In this document: piece after piece, positions 13,502 to 22,001 of the stretch
Numbering within the stretch: position 1 is the first letter of the stretch
Layout: each line of letters opens with the position of its first letter
Assembly (NCBI RefSeq): GCF_001261775.1
Contig: NZ_LN868538.1
Coordinates: 1,074,312-1,138,311 of the forward strand
Direction of reading: 5' to 3'
Source: Anaeromassilibacillus senegalensis
Lineage (GTDB): Bacteria > Bacillota > Clostridia > Oscillospirales > Acutalibacteraceae
Length of the DNA: 64,000 nucleotides
Notes under the pieces: generated by a model
What the model was told of the DNA's origin: nothing
What the model saw: the letters and a program-made list of their open reading frames with translations, nothing else
Databases searched by the model: none
Program-made: the position numbers and the translations under genes

Positions 13502-16500
13502 TCAGCCAATTTTTACCGTACAATGCTTGGCTGGCTTCTGCCCGTTCAGCGTGGTGTAAACGCCCGTGCTCTCGCCCGCCTTGCCGGTCGCCCAGACTCT
13601 GTAGTAATAATCGTTGCCGATCTTTGCCACAAACTGGGTCTTCAGTACACTGCCGTTGCCGACCGTGAAGTTCGGGGCGAGGTTGTCGCCGTTCACAACG
13701 GTCATCTTGAAGCAGTACGCACTGCCTCTTCTCAGGGTGAAGTCAACCGTCGTATCGGAACGGACAGAGGCATTCTGCACAACGCCCTGCGCCGCGTTGA
13801 CAACCGGGCTGGTGGTTGCGGACGCCGTGCCGGCGCTGCCATATGCATTGGAGGAACCGGAGCCGGAAGAGCTGCCGGAACCCTTATTGCTATTGTTCGT
13901 CTTGGTCTTGAGGCCCTTGTCCGCCTCGTTGACCAGATCCATAACCTGCGCAATCTTTTCGCCGGAGGCATTCGGATCGTCCAGCACGCCCTTCGCCAGG
14001 TTCATCGCCGCCTTGAGAGCCGCAACGCTGGAATCGGTGTACTTGCTGAGGTCCTTATTGGCGAGTGCGTCAAGCAGGTCTTCCAGCGCCTTCTTGTCCG
14101 GCGTCCTGCGCAGGCCCGCGATGGCCGACGCCAGAGCCTCGGCCGCCTTGTCGACAACCTTCTGGCTCGCATCATCCGCCACGTTCTTCGCCGCCTCAAA
14201 CGCCTTGTTGAAGGCGTCCTTGCCATCCTCGAGGTACTCGGTCAGGTCGATCTGTTCGGCTTCTGCAATCAGCATGTCGAGCGTGGTGCGGTCCACTGTG
14301 TATTCGAGCGCCATCATGGCCTTGTACAGGTCCTCACACGCCTTGTCGATGTCGTTCTTCAGCGCTTCATCGTCCGCTTCCACCGCCTTGGCCGCTTCCA
14401 GCGCCTCGGTCATCGCGCTCCAGCTTGCCGCTGTGTAGTTCTCTTCCAAGAGTGTTTCCGCGGTTGCGATCTTCGCGCACAGGTCGGTCTTGTCGCCCGG
14501 CTTGAACTCGAGATAATGAAGCATCTTCATCAGGTCTTTCCAGGCCGTGTCAATCTGCTCCTGCGTCGCCGTCGGGTCTTCCTGTACGTCCGTCGCCGCG
14601 TCGAATGCCTTCATGAACTTCGTCTGGACCGTTTCAATCAGCTCGTCCACGTCGCCCGCGTCGATGCGCTCCTGCGCATAGGCGATCACGGTGTCGAGCG
14701 TATTCCGGCTGACCAGCTCAAAGGCAAAGCGGAGGTTCGGGTTCAGGGTATCCATGTTAAAGGTATAGTCATACTGCGTACCGCTGATCATCTGCGGTTC
14801 GCTGCCGTTGATCGTGACGGAACGGAAGGTCTTGCCCGCCACTCTCGGAGCAAAGGCAAAGGTGAACGGCGTGCCGTTCGCCACACCGGCCTCCTTGTAC
14901 TGGCCGATCAGGTCCGCGAGCCGCTGCGGTTCGCCGTTGACGGTCAGTTCCACGTTCTTGCTGTAGGTCGCGGTCAGGTCGGCGGTCTCCGGTGCGATCT
15001 GGCCCGCCACATGGACGACGCCATCCTTCAGGTCCGCGCCGATCTCGTCGCCGCTGACCGGCAGAACGATTACATCGCTGAGTGCAATGGTGTAGTCGCC
15101 CTCTTCCAGTCCTTCCGCCGCGGTGAAGTTCGCGGTGAACAGGCTGTCCACATCCGCCGGCAGGCCGTCCAGCGTATCGGCGTCATAGACGACGGTCGCG
15201 CTGCGGGTCTCCGGATGGACGCCGTAGGTGAGAGTACCGTTCAGGCCTTCCGCCGGAACAAGTCCGGTGCAGTTGAGGCCCTCCGGCCAGGTAAAGGTCA
15301 TCTGCATGACATAGATGGATTCGCTAAGCTGTGCCAGGCCGCCCATGGTCTGCTGCACAGTAAAGCTGCTGCCGGGCGCAACGGTCTCCGGCGCCTTCAT
15401 GCCGATGGCGACCGTTTCCTTCGGCTTCTCTGTCACATTGACGACAACGGAAGCCTTCTGATTCTCCGGGTTCTTGACGCCCGGCATCATATTCAGTGTG
15501 CCGCTGAGCGTATAGGAACCGATTTCCGGCTTGTAGCCGGTGCTGTCCCAGGTAACGGACAGTGTCGTTTTGGTTTCATCCTCCAGGGTAATTGCCGCTT
15601 CCTTCGGCAGCTTCAGGTCCGCGAACGCGGTGCCCGCCGGTGCGCTGACCGCCTCGATTGCCGCCACGGTCGCAACCGCCTGCGCGGTGTTTTCGCGGGC
15701 GGTGGAGTTGATCCAGAAGCCCTCGGTGCTGCCGGCCGGCAGGGTAATGCGCACATAGCGCGCCACGCCCGCAACCGTATCATTGGTCACCGTGCCGGCC
15801 TCGCTGCCGCTGAGCTTGTCGACCGCCGTGGTCCAATTCTCTCCGTCGGTGGAAAGATCAATCGTATATTTGTGGAAACCTTCGTTGTTCCAGGAAAGCT
15901 GTACGTTGCTCATATTGTACAGGCCGCCCGCGTCGAAGAACCACCACGGGGAAGCGTCGTCCGCCGCCGGGCTCCAGTACTTCGCCGGGTCGCCGTCGTT
16001 GCCGTAGGACGGATCGCTGCCCTCCGCGGAGGAGCTTGCATAGGCGGGCACGCCGTAGTCAATGCGCTCGTCGTCCGCCGCCGGGGTGCCGTACGCGGAG
16101 AACTCAGCGATTTCCACCCAGTCCTTGCCGGTGGTGCCAGCAGTCAGGTTGTAAACACGGAGATAACGGGCAACCGCATCCACATCAAGGGCTGCAATGG
16201 CATCCGTACCGCTGTATTCGGTAATATCCTTCCAGTTCTGTCCATCCATGGAACCCTGGAGGGTAAAGGCATGCAGCAGATTATCGTGCCACAGGAATTC
16301 CACATCCACCTTGTCGATCTGGTAGGTTCCATCCAGATCAACCTGCCAGGAAGCGGATTCCGTCGCGCCGTTTGTCCAATGGGTGGTCGAATCGCCGTCC
16401 ACCGCGAGAGACGCCGGACAGTCCGCCTTCGCTTTGGTCGCCGTCGCGGTCTTGCCCAACGCCACGTTGGTGGTGCCGCCAAAGCCCCGTACTTCCAGCA

Positions 16501-19459
16501 GGCACGGCCAGATGTTGGAGGCCGGGCAGTTGACATAGACGCGGACATAGCGGCAGTTCGCCTGAATGTCCTCCGTCACGTCATGTACGCTCTCATTGTT
16601 GGTGCTGCGGTCCACGACCACGTCCGCCTGCGTCATATCCGGGCTGTCGGAAATCGCGATCTGGTATTTATAGTTGGTGTCCATCTCGAACAGGATCTGT
16701 ACCTGATCCAGATAGGTGCTCTCGCCCATGTCGACCTGCCACCAGTGCGGGCCAACGGAAGAATCACCGCTGTTGGTCACTTTTGCACACCACTTGGTAG
16801 CTTCGTCGCCGTCGTTTGCACGGGACGCCGCTTCCACACCCAGCGCGCTGCTGGTATTTTCGCTGCTGGCCGTGACGGCCTTTTTCAGGAACAGGTTTTC
16901 CTTGACCGGGCCGATCGGCTGCTCATATTCGCTCTCATCCGCGTCGCCGCCTTCCGGAACAGCCGGCAGGCCCTCCACGGTCTCGGTCGGGATGGTGATG
17001 GCCGCGCTCTCCAGGCCGTCCGCCGTCGCGGTCAGGGTGATGTCGCCCACGCCGCGCTTGCTTCTGACCCAGACGCCCATCTGGCCGCCCAGGACGGAAG
17101 TTTCCTTGCCACCGATAACCAGGCCGGGGCCGTCAATGCTGAAGGTGATGTCGTTGTTCGCCGTGTTGACCACGGTGCCGTTCGCATCCTCTACATTGAT
17201 CCATACCAGCTTGGCCGTGCTGCCGTCAAGTTTCAGGGCAGCGTCGTTTTCCGCTTGCAGGGTGATCTTTGTGGCTGTGCCCGGCGCCTTGCGGACATAT
17301 TCCGCCGCTTCTTCGCCGTTGATATATCCAACCGCCGTCAGGGTGCCCTGTCCCGGCGTATACGCGCTCAGGTCAAAGGTAAACGGCGGGTGTTTGAGGT
17401 TTTCGGTGCTGATGTATTTTCCGTTGCTCGGATAGCCGACATGGCTGCCGTCCCCGTGCGGGCCCCACATCTGGGTATCCGGGGTCTGTTTGCCAACGGA
17501 CACGCCGTCCACAAACAGCTCCACTTCGTCGCAGTTGCTGAACACGCGAACCTTGTTGGGGGAATCAGACGCCCAGGTGTTGGCCACAAAGGCCATTGGG
17601 CCGCTTTCAATCCCGTATTCGCGCAGGTCGACGTCTGCGTCGCGCTGGCTCTGGAAGAAATACGCGCTGAACTTCGGAATGCGGTAGATATCCACCACGC
17701 CGCAGTAGGTGAGGTCCGTGGTGTCAAAGCCCGCGTAGTCGGCGTACTGCCAATAGGCATACGCGCCGCCCCACTCAAAGCTGCGGTTGAATGCCACGGC
17801 TTCCTGCGCGTTATCGCACTGGATCAGCATACCCTCGTCGCCGCCCTTGAACTTGGTGTGCGCCGGCTCACGGGTCACACGGGTGGAGGAGGTGTAGCCG
17901 CCGTAGTTCCAGTCGCCGTATTCGCTGACAATGGCCGGCATGGTCGGATTTTTGGCAGCGTCGTTCATCACATTTGCCTGGGGGGTTCCCACGCCCATGT
18001 CAAAGGTGGTCCAGAATTTCCAGCCGCTGGTGTAAATACGGGAATCGCCGTCCGCCGGATACTCTTCCTTCGCGATACGGTTGACTTCCGCCGCCCATGC
18101 CTGGGTATAGCCGCTCTCATTGAGGCTCGGCTCCCACGCGACAATGGAGCAGTAATTGCGGTTGGCGTGCATCATGTCGCGCAATTCTTGATAGGTGCTA
18201 TTTTTGAAGCTGTCGGTATTGGCAAAGTTCTGCCAACCGGAGAGGCAGTCGATCACCGCGACGCCGTACTTGTCGCACGCGGCATAGAATGCCGGGGCGT
18301 GCGGGTAGTGGGACATGCGGATAAAGTCGAAGCCGTACTCCTTCAGGCGGCGGACCTCCTCAAAGATCGCGTCGTCCGGCTGGGCGTTGCCCAGCATGCC
18401 GGTTTCGGAGTGCAGGTTGGTGCCGGAGAGCTCCACGAACTCGTCGTTGATATAGCAGCCCTCGCGCTTCCACTCCACCTTGCGGATGCCGTAGGTGGTT
18501 TCCACTGCGTCGCGGACGGTTTCACCCGTCTTGACGGTGGTGCGCACGGTGTACAGCTCCGGTGTGTTGATGGACCAAAGGCGCGGGTTTTCAACGGTCA
18601 GTTCCTGCACAAAGGCAAGGCTTTCCCCGGCGGCAACCGCCTGGGTGTCTTCCTTCTGCGCCACGACAGAGCCATCCTCGTCAATGAGCTCGGTCAGCAC
18701 GGTGGCGGTTTCCTCCGCCGCACCCTCGTTCTTGACGTCGGTCTGCGCCTTGACGGTCGCGCTTTCCTTGGTGACGGACGGCGCGGTCAGGAAGATGCCG
18801 CCGCCCGCGGCCTTATTTTCATAGACGGCGTCGCTGATGTGCAGCGTGTCCGTCGCGGTGATGTATACATTGCGATAGAGGCCGCCGAAATACTGGAAGT
18901 CCGGGTTGGTTTTGCCCGGCGCGAACGCGGCGTTCGGCCGTGTGTCGATGCGGACCGCAATGACGTTCTCTTCGCCGTAGCGGACCTTGTCGGTGATATC
19001 GATCACAAAAGATGTGTAACCGCCCTGATGGGTCTTGACGCTTTCGCCGTTAATCCAGACCTCGGACGCCTGCATCGCTGCTTCAAAGGTCAGCAGGAGC
19101 TTTTGGCCCTGCATTTCCTGGGAAACGGTGAAGTGCTTACGGTACCAGTAGACGCCCAGATCCTTCTGGTAATAGTTGTCCGGGGTATAGTGGATGGTGC
19201 TGTGCGGCAGGTTGACATACAGCCAGTCTTCATCGCTGAAGTCCTCCGCCTCCGCGCCCTTGACGTCCCCCTTGCGGTACCGCCAGTCGTTGTTAAAGTT
19301 GATTTTCTCTCTGCCTGGCTCCGCCTGCGCTTCCAGCAGCTGTACGCCGCTGCCCTCGCTCGCCGCCGACGCCAATACGCCGGGCCCCACTACCAGGGAA
19401 CCCAGAACCATCATCGCAGCCAGCAAACAGGCTGTCCATTTTTGCCAAATAGATTTCAT
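13502..19459 (-). CDS. Secreted GH2 glycosidase with three CBM32, cohesin-like domain, FIVAR repeats and shared C-terminal module
   Basis: Exported 1985-residue GH2 exoglycosidase. Start is ATG 19459 behind GAAGGAGAAAG, with a signal peptide of about 30 residues. GH2 domains cover about 45-800, with acid/base candidate E448 (EPSLNESG) and nucleophile candidate E513 (IVSEYGDW). Then come three F5/8-type CBM32 domains (starting near 855, 995 and 1131), an Ig-like domain (about 1275-1345), a cohesin-like beta-sandwich (about 1350-1500, starting near APETVAPGSSFTV), a linker domain also found in the GH89 protein, at least four helical FIVAR repeats (about 1586-1843), a Ser/Gly linker, and a C-terminal module (about 1888-1985) shared with two other proteins here. 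The architecture recalls C. perfringens exoglycosidases. Beta-galactosidase is most likely, but other GH2 activities such as beta-glucuronidase are not excluded. Confidence 0.9.
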   Translation of the reverse strand: MKSIWQKWTACLLAAMMVLGSLVVGPGVLASAASEGSGVQLLEAQAEPGREKINFNNDWRYRKGDVKGAEAEDFSDEDWLYVNLPHSTIHYTPDNYYQKDLGVYWYRKHFTVSQEMQGQKLLLTFEAAMQASEVWINGESVKTHQGGYTSFVIDITDKVRYGEENVIAVRIDTRPNAAFAPGKTNPDFQYFGGLYRNVYITATDTLHISDAVYENKAAGGGIFLTAPSVTKESATVKAQTDVKNEGAAEETATVLTELIDEDGSVVAQKEDTQAVAAGESLAFVQELTVENPRLWSINTPELYTVRTTVKTGETVRDAVETTYGIRKVEWKREGCYINDEFVELSGTNLHSETGMLGNAQPDDAIFEEVRRLKEYGFDFIRMSHYPHAPAFYAACDKYGVAVIDCLSGWQNFANTDSFKNSTYQELRDMMHANRNYCSIVAWEPSLNESGYTQAWAAEVNRIAKEEYPADGDSRIYTSGWKFWTTFDMGVGTPQANVMNDAAKNPTMPAIVSEYGDWNYGGYTSSTRVTREPAHTKFKGGDEGMLIQCDNAQEAVAFNRSFEWGGAYAYWQYADYAGFDTTDLTYCGVVDIYRIPKFSAYFFQSQRDADVDLREYGIESGPMAFVANTWASDSPNKVRVFSNCDEVELFVDGVSVGKQTPDTQMWGPHGDGSHVGYPSNGKYISTENLKHPPFTFDLSAYTPGQGTLTAVGYINGEEAAEYVRKAPGTATKITLQAENDAALKLDGSTAKLVWINVEDANGTVVNTANNDITFSIDGPGLVIGGKETSVLGGQMGVWVRSKRGVGDITLTATADGLESAAITIPTETVEGLPAVPEGGDADESEYEQPIGPVKENLFLKKAVTASSENTSSALGVEAASRANDGDEATKWCAKVTNSGDSSVGPHWWQVDMGESTYLDQVQILFEMDTNYKYQIAISDSPDMTQADVVVDRSTNNESVHDVTEDIQANCRYVRVYVNCPASNIWPCLLEVRGFGGTTNVALGKTATATKAKADCPASLAVDGDSTTHWTNGATESASWQVDLDGTYQIDKVDVEFLWHDNLLHAFTLQGSMDGQNWKDITEYSGTDAIAALDVDAVARYLRVYNLTAGTTGKDWVEIAEFSAYGTPAADDERIDYGVPAYASSSAEGSDPSYGNDGDPAKYWSPAADDASPWWFFDAGGLYNMSNVQLSWNNEGFHKYTIDLSTDGENWTTAVDKLSGSEAGTVTNDTVAGVARYVRITLPAGSTEGFWINSTARENTAQAVATVAAIEAVSAPAGTAFADLKLPKEAAITLEDETKTTLSVTWDSTGYKPEIGSYTLSGTLNMMPGVKNPENQKASVVVNVTEKPKETVAIGMKAPETVAPGSSFTVQQTMGGLAQLSESIYVMQMTFTWPEGLNCTGLVPAEGLNGTLTYGVHPETRSATVVYDADTLDGLPADVDSLFTANFTAAEGLEEGDYTIALSDVIVLPVSGDEIGADLKDGVVHVAGQIAPETADLTATYSKNVELTVNGEPQRLADLIGQYKEAGVANGTPFTFAFAPRVAGKTFRSVTINGSEPQMISGTQYDYTFNMDTLNPNLRFAFELVSRNTLDTVIAYAQERIDAGDVDELIETVQTKFMKAFDAATDVQEDPTATQEQIDTAWKDLMKMLHYLEFKPGDKTDLCAKIATAETLLEENYTAASWSAMTEALEAAKAVEADDEALKNDIDKACEDLYKAMMALEYTVDRTTLDMLIAEAEQIDLTEYLEDGKDAFNKAFEAAKNVADDASQKVVDKAAEALASAIAGLRRTPDKKALEDLLDALANKDLSKYTDSSVAALKAAMNLAKGVLDDPNASGEKIAQVMDLVNEADKGLKTKTNNSNKGSGSSSGSGSSNAYGSAGTASATTSPVVNAAQGVVQNASVRSDTTVDFTLRRGSAYCFKMTVVNGDNLAPNFTVGNGSVLKTQFVAKIGNDYYYRVWATGKAGESTGVYTTLNGQKPAKHCTVKIG

Positions 19460-19926
19460 ACTCTTTCTCCTTCCGTTTCGAATCTGCCGATCTTTCCTTC
19501 TTTGCTTGAGCGACCTCTTCCCCCTTTCCTTCTAATGCAGCATTGCAGTAAGTAAAACAGACGCTGCGCCCAAGCGGCACGGCGTCTCTCCTCCCACATG
19601 TACGCCACCGGCCTCTATCGCGGACGGCGCCGCCTCCTCAAGCGACGCTCGTTGATTCTTTTCTCGCAACTTAGAATCTGTCTAATATTGCTCAAAATCT
19701 TTGCACATACGGGTGTATCTATATCTTAAATTTGCACCGTCTGATAATCCATACAAAATTCTTCGATAAACCATGGAATTTTTTTAATGATTGCATTCAT
19801 GAAACAAATATCCATAATTTTGGGAGGATCATCCATATTTTCATTTTAATTCGTCAAAATCCTCCTTCCGGTGGGGCCCGTATCTCCCACAAAAATCTTA
19901 GCCGAGCCTAACAGCAGGCAAACCGC

Positions 19927-19955
19927 TTGACAAGTCCTCGGCGGCGTGGTAGGAT
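19927..19955 (+). promoter_or_regulatory. Sigma-A-type promoter of the DUF3793-flavodoxin unit
   Basis: TTGACA at 19927-19932, a 17-bp spacer, then TAGGAT at 19950-19955. The predicted start point falls inside the palindrome at 19965-19980, so a bound repressor would block initiation. Confidence 0.7.
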
Positions 19956-19964
19956 AATGCCACA

Positions 19965-19980
19965 GTTAGCAACCGCTAAT
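19965..19980. promoter_or_regulatory. Iron-regulon operator 1 (GTTAGC-AACC-GCTAAT)
   Basis: A 16-bp palindrome with 6-bp half-sites, placed at the predicted transcription start of the DUF3793 gene. It is one of six sites of form GTTAGC-N4-GCTAAC in this iron cluster; the regulator is inferred to be the DtxR-like protein at 24440. Confidence 0.7.
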
Positions 19981-20023
19981 CAAACAGCCGCGCAGCAGAT
20001 CTGCGCTTTCTTTTCAGGCTTTT

Positions 20024-20039
20024 GTTAGCTTATGCTAAC
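20024..20039. promoter_or_regulatory. Iron-regulon operator 2 (GTTAGC-TTAT-GCTAAC)
   Basis: Perfect palindrome 59 bp downstream of operator 1 and 22 bp before the chosen DUF3793 start. An in-frame ATG at 20032 lies inside this operator and is therefore a poor candidate start. Confidence 0.7.
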
Positions 20040-20061
20040 CAATGGTGGGGAGGAGATTCAT

Positions 20062-20622
20062 ATGGCGTGTTCCATCGAGGCGCTTCTGGCGCGCAACTGT
20101 GCGCCGGCGCTGGCGGGGATCAAACCGGCAAACCTGTTCGCCTGCCCGCGGCAGGACGTCCGGGCACTGCTCAGCTACCGCCCGCTGCTGGCACAGAAAG
20201 ACATATCCGTGCGCTGTTTATGCGCATGCAAAAAGCGTTTTTTGTTTTTGGTTTACCGGCCCCGCCTGTTGGAACGCCGCCTGTCCCAAACCGGCGCAAA
20301 GAATTGCCTGCGCGCCTTCTCTTATCCGGATCACGCGCCGCTGGACGCCCTGCTGGACTGTCTGGCCCGCCGGGTTCGCACAGAGCCGGATTTCCCCCAC
20401 GAAATCGGCCTGTTTCTGGGTTATCCGCTGGAGGATGTGACCGGCTTCATCCGGGAAAAGGGCCGCAACTGCAAATACAGCGGCCACTGGAAGGTCTACG
20501 GAGACCCGGCCCTGGCAAAGCGCCTGTTCCGGGCGTACGATCGATGCACGCAATGGTTCTGCGGCGCATTGGAACGGGGCGTCCCGTTTCCCCGCCTTTT
20601 GCAGGCGGCGCCCGCCGCATAA
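20062..20622 (+). CDS. DUF3793 family protein
   Basis: A 186-residue cytoplasmic protein of a family without known function, recognised by its C-terminal half (HEIGLFLGYPLEDV, then GYW-like KVY) and by several conserved cysteines (CKKRF, NCKY). Start chosen at ATG 20062, with GGGGAGGAG about ten bases upstream; the in-frame ATG at 20032 lies inside operator 2. The family often sits beside feo genes and flavodoxins in Clostridia, as here. Two iron-type operators upstream imply derepression under iron limitation. A role in iron-sparing metabolism is inferred from context only. Confidence 0.85.
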   Translation: MACSIEALLARNCAPALAGIKPANLFACPRQDVRALLSYRPLLAQKDISVRCLCACKKRFLFLVYRPRLLERRLSQTGAKNCLRAFSYPDHAPLDALLDCLARRVRTEPDFPHEIGLFLGYPLEDVTGFIREKGRNCKYSGHWKVYGDPALAKRLFRAYDRCTQWFCGALERGVPFPRLLQAAPAA

Positions 20623-20652
20623 TATTCTTACCTATATAAGGAGGCTTTTCAT

Positions 20653-21066
20653 ATGAGCAAAGCAGCAGTCATCTACTGGACCGGCACCGGAAATACCGAA
20701 GCGATGGCAAACGCCGTTGTGGAAGGAATGCGCGCCGCAGGCGCAGAGGCCGACATTTTTGAAGTGTCCGACGCACCCGCGCTGGACGCTTACGAGAAGG
20801 TGGCCTTCGGCTGTCCCGCCATGGGCGACGAGGTCCTGGAAGAAGCCGAATTTGATCCGTATTTCTCTGCGGAGGAAACGAAGCTCGGCGGCAAAAAGGT
20901 CGCCCTGTTCGGCTCCTATGGCTGGGGCGACGGCCAGTGGATGCGCGACTGGCAGGACCGGGTGTCCGGCGGCGGCGCACAGCTCTTTGAAGAGGGCTTG
21001 ATGGCCAACGGCGCGCCCGACGAGGCGGAATGCGTTTCCTTTGGCGCACGTTTCGCCGCATTTTAA
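20653..21066 (+). CDS. Flavodoxin
   Basis: A 137-residue flavodoxin, the FMN-carrying electron-transfer protein that can replace ferredoxin. The phosphate-binding loop TGTGNTE is at residues 10-16, and the SYGWGDG segment near residue 87 fits the second FMN loop. Strong AAGGAGG site 8 bases before ATG. It lies 30 bp after the DUF3793 gene, under the same operator-controlled promoter, and ends at a strong terminator. Induction when iron is scarce, as classic for flavodoxins, is a natural reading. The single iron-dependent ferredoxin gene at 62843 would be its functional counterpart. Confidence 0.93.
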   Translation: MSKAAVIYWTGTGNTEAMANAVVEGMRAAGAEADIFEVSDAPALDAYEKVAFGCPAMGDEVLEEAEFDPYFSAEETKLGGKKVALFGSYGWGDGQWMRDWQDRVSGGGAQLFEEGLMANGAPDEAECVSFGARFAAF

Positions 21067-21111
21067 CTTACTTACAAGGTACTCCATACAGATATTTTCT
21101 TCCTTTAACAC

Positions 21112-21149
21112 AAAAAAGGCGCGCTGCCATGCCACGGCGCGCCTTTTTT
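21112..21149 (+). terminator. Rho-independent terminator after flavodoxin
   Basis: A 13-bp perfect stem (21112-21124 with 21137-21149) ending in six T residues, 46 bp after the flavodoxin stop. Confidence 0.9.
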
Positions 21150-21261
21150 GCGTCCGCTTTCAAATTCCGTATGAACATCTCCATAAATTCCAAAATACAA
21201 TCGTTGTTTTTGGCAATTTATACAAACCTCCCGTCATCCGCGTATTTTTGGAAAATATTGA

Positions 21262-21291
21262 TTGACAAACGCAAGTTAGCAGTTGTAAACT
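21262..21291 (+). promoter_or_regulatory. Promoter of the feoA-feoA-feoB operon
   Basis: TTGACA at 21262-21267 and TAAACT at 21286-21291 with 18 bp between them. Three iron operators at 21275, 21309 and 21345 overlap the -10 region and the early leader. Confidence 0.65.
21275..21290. promoter_or_regulatory. Iron-regulon operator 3 (imperfect)
   Basis: GTTAGC-AGTT-GTAAAC. One perfect half-site and one matching at 4 of 6 positions; it overlaps the -10 of the feo promoter. Confidence 0.5.
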
Positions 21292-21308
21292 AAATATTGC
21301 CAAAGGGG

Positions 21309-21324
21309 ATTAGCAAGCGCTAAC
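21309..21324. promoter_or_regulatory. Iron-regulon operator 4
   Basis: ATTAGC-AAGC-GCTAAC, 34 bp after operator 3, just downstream of the predicted feo start point. Confidence 0.7.
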
Positions 21325-21344
21325 CCCTAATACTCAGCCCATAA

Positions 21345-21360
21345 GTTAGCCAAAGCTAAC
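21345..21360. promoter_or_regulatory. Iron-regulon operator 5 (perfect)
   Basis: GTTAGC-CAAA-GCTAAC, 36 bp after operator 4 and directly before the feoA ribosome site. The regular 34-36-bp spacing could favour cooperative binding. Confidence 0.7.
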
Positions 21361-21383
21361 ATTATTTTAAAGGAGGCGTCGAT

Positions 21384-21671
21384 ATGAACGCGAAACAAAC
21401 TGCTGTGCCCTGTCCGATTCCATCCGCGCATGCGCCCACAGGGGCAAGCGTGATGCTGATGCCGCTCGCCATGGCGGAAGCGGGCAAAACCGTCCAGGTA
21501 AAAACCATCCGCGGGAAGGACGAGGTCCGCCATTTTCTGAACAATCTCGGCTTTGTGGAAGACGCGGAGGTATCCGTTGTCTCCGAATGGAACGGCAATT
21601 TGATCGTTCATATCAAGGGAACGCGCATCGCCATCAGCAAGGCCATGGCCAGCCGGATCTTAACGGCTTAA
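21384..21671 (+). CDS. feoA: FeoA family ferrous iron transport accessory protein (first copy)
   Basis: A 95-residue protein with an SH3-like FeoA domain at about residues 25-95 (LAMAEAGKTVQV, NLGFVEDAEVSV, GTRIAISKAMASRI) and a longer N-terminal extension than the usual 75-residue FeoA. FeoA proteins are small cytosolic partners of the FeoB transporter. AAAGGAGG precedes ATG 21384. It lies first in the operon behind three palindromic operators, and 25 bp before a second feoA. Having two diverged FeoA copies is common in Clostridia; the division of labour is unknown. Confidence 0.92.
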   Translation: MNAKQTAVPCPIPSAHAPTGASVMLMPLAMAEAGKTVQVKTIRGKDEVRHFLNNLGFVEDAEVSVVSEWNGNLIVHIKGTRIAISKAMASRILTA

Positions 21672-21696
21672 CGTGATCAACAGGAGGGGAATCACT

Positions 21697-21921
21697 ATGA
21701 AAACACTGAAAGATATAAAATGCGGACAGACGGTCTCCGTCACCCGGCTCAACGGCGCGGGACCGCTCAAGCGCCGCATCATGGACATGGGGATCACCAA
21801 AGGGACTCAGATTCTGGTGCGCAAGGTCGCGCCCTTGGGCGACCCGGTGGAGGTCAATGTGCGCGGATACGAACTTTCTATCCGCAAGAGCGAGGCGGAA
21901 AACATCGAAGTTGCCGAATGA
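21697..21921 (+). CDS. feoA: FeoA family ferrous iron transport accessory protein (second copy)
   Basis: A compact 74-residue FeoA: LKDIKCGQTVSV, then KRRIMDMGITKGTQI and the closing GYELSIRKSEAENI. Start taken at ATG 21697, which follows CAGGAGGGG; an upstream in-frame start at 21673 would add eight unlikely residues and lacks a ribosome site. It is expected to bind the cytosolic part of FeoB encoded 80 bp downstream. A short hairpin and a sixth operator separate the two genes, so feoB may be tuned separately. Confidence 0.93.
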   Translation: MKTLKDIKCGQTVSVTRLNGAGPLKRRIMDMGITKGTQILVRKVAPLGDPVEVNVRGYELSIRKSEAENIEVAE

Positions 21922-21940
21922 TTCATCATGGTTTGTTCCC

Positions 21941-21955
21941 GGGCGGAGCACGCCC
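21941..21955 (+). promoter_or_regulatory. Small hairpin between feoA and feoB
   Basis: GGGCG-GAGCA-CGCCC, a 5-bp GC stem without a T-run, so not an obvious terminator. It may stabilise or pause the transcript before feoB. Confidence 0.35.
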
Positions 21956-21959
21956 AAAG

Positions 21960-21975
21960 GTTAGCAACAGCTAAT
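21960..21975. promoter_or_regulatory. Iron-regulon operator 6, internal to the feo operon
   Basis: GTTAGC-AACA-GCTAAT just upstream of feoB. I see no good promoter for it to overlap, so it could act as a roadblock or serve a weak internal promoter. Confidence 0.6.
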
Positions 21976-22001
21976 ACATAGAGTACCGAGGAGGAATACC
22001 A

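Larger units (their letters stand above)
19460..20061. other. Divergent regulatory region between GH2 and iron cluster
   Basis: No gene seen. The left part (19460-19680) is the leader of the minus-strand GH2 gene; the AT-rich middle (19680-19870) presumably holds its promoter. A loose inverted repeat GGAGGAT/ATCCTCC lies near 19822-19860. The right part carries the plus-strand iron-regulated promoter and two palindromic operators, listed separately. Confidence 0.5.

Noticed and set aside
20032-20034. ATG at 20032 as the DUF3793 start
   Set aside because: It lies inside the palindromic operator, and the in-frame ATG 20062 has the ribosome site.
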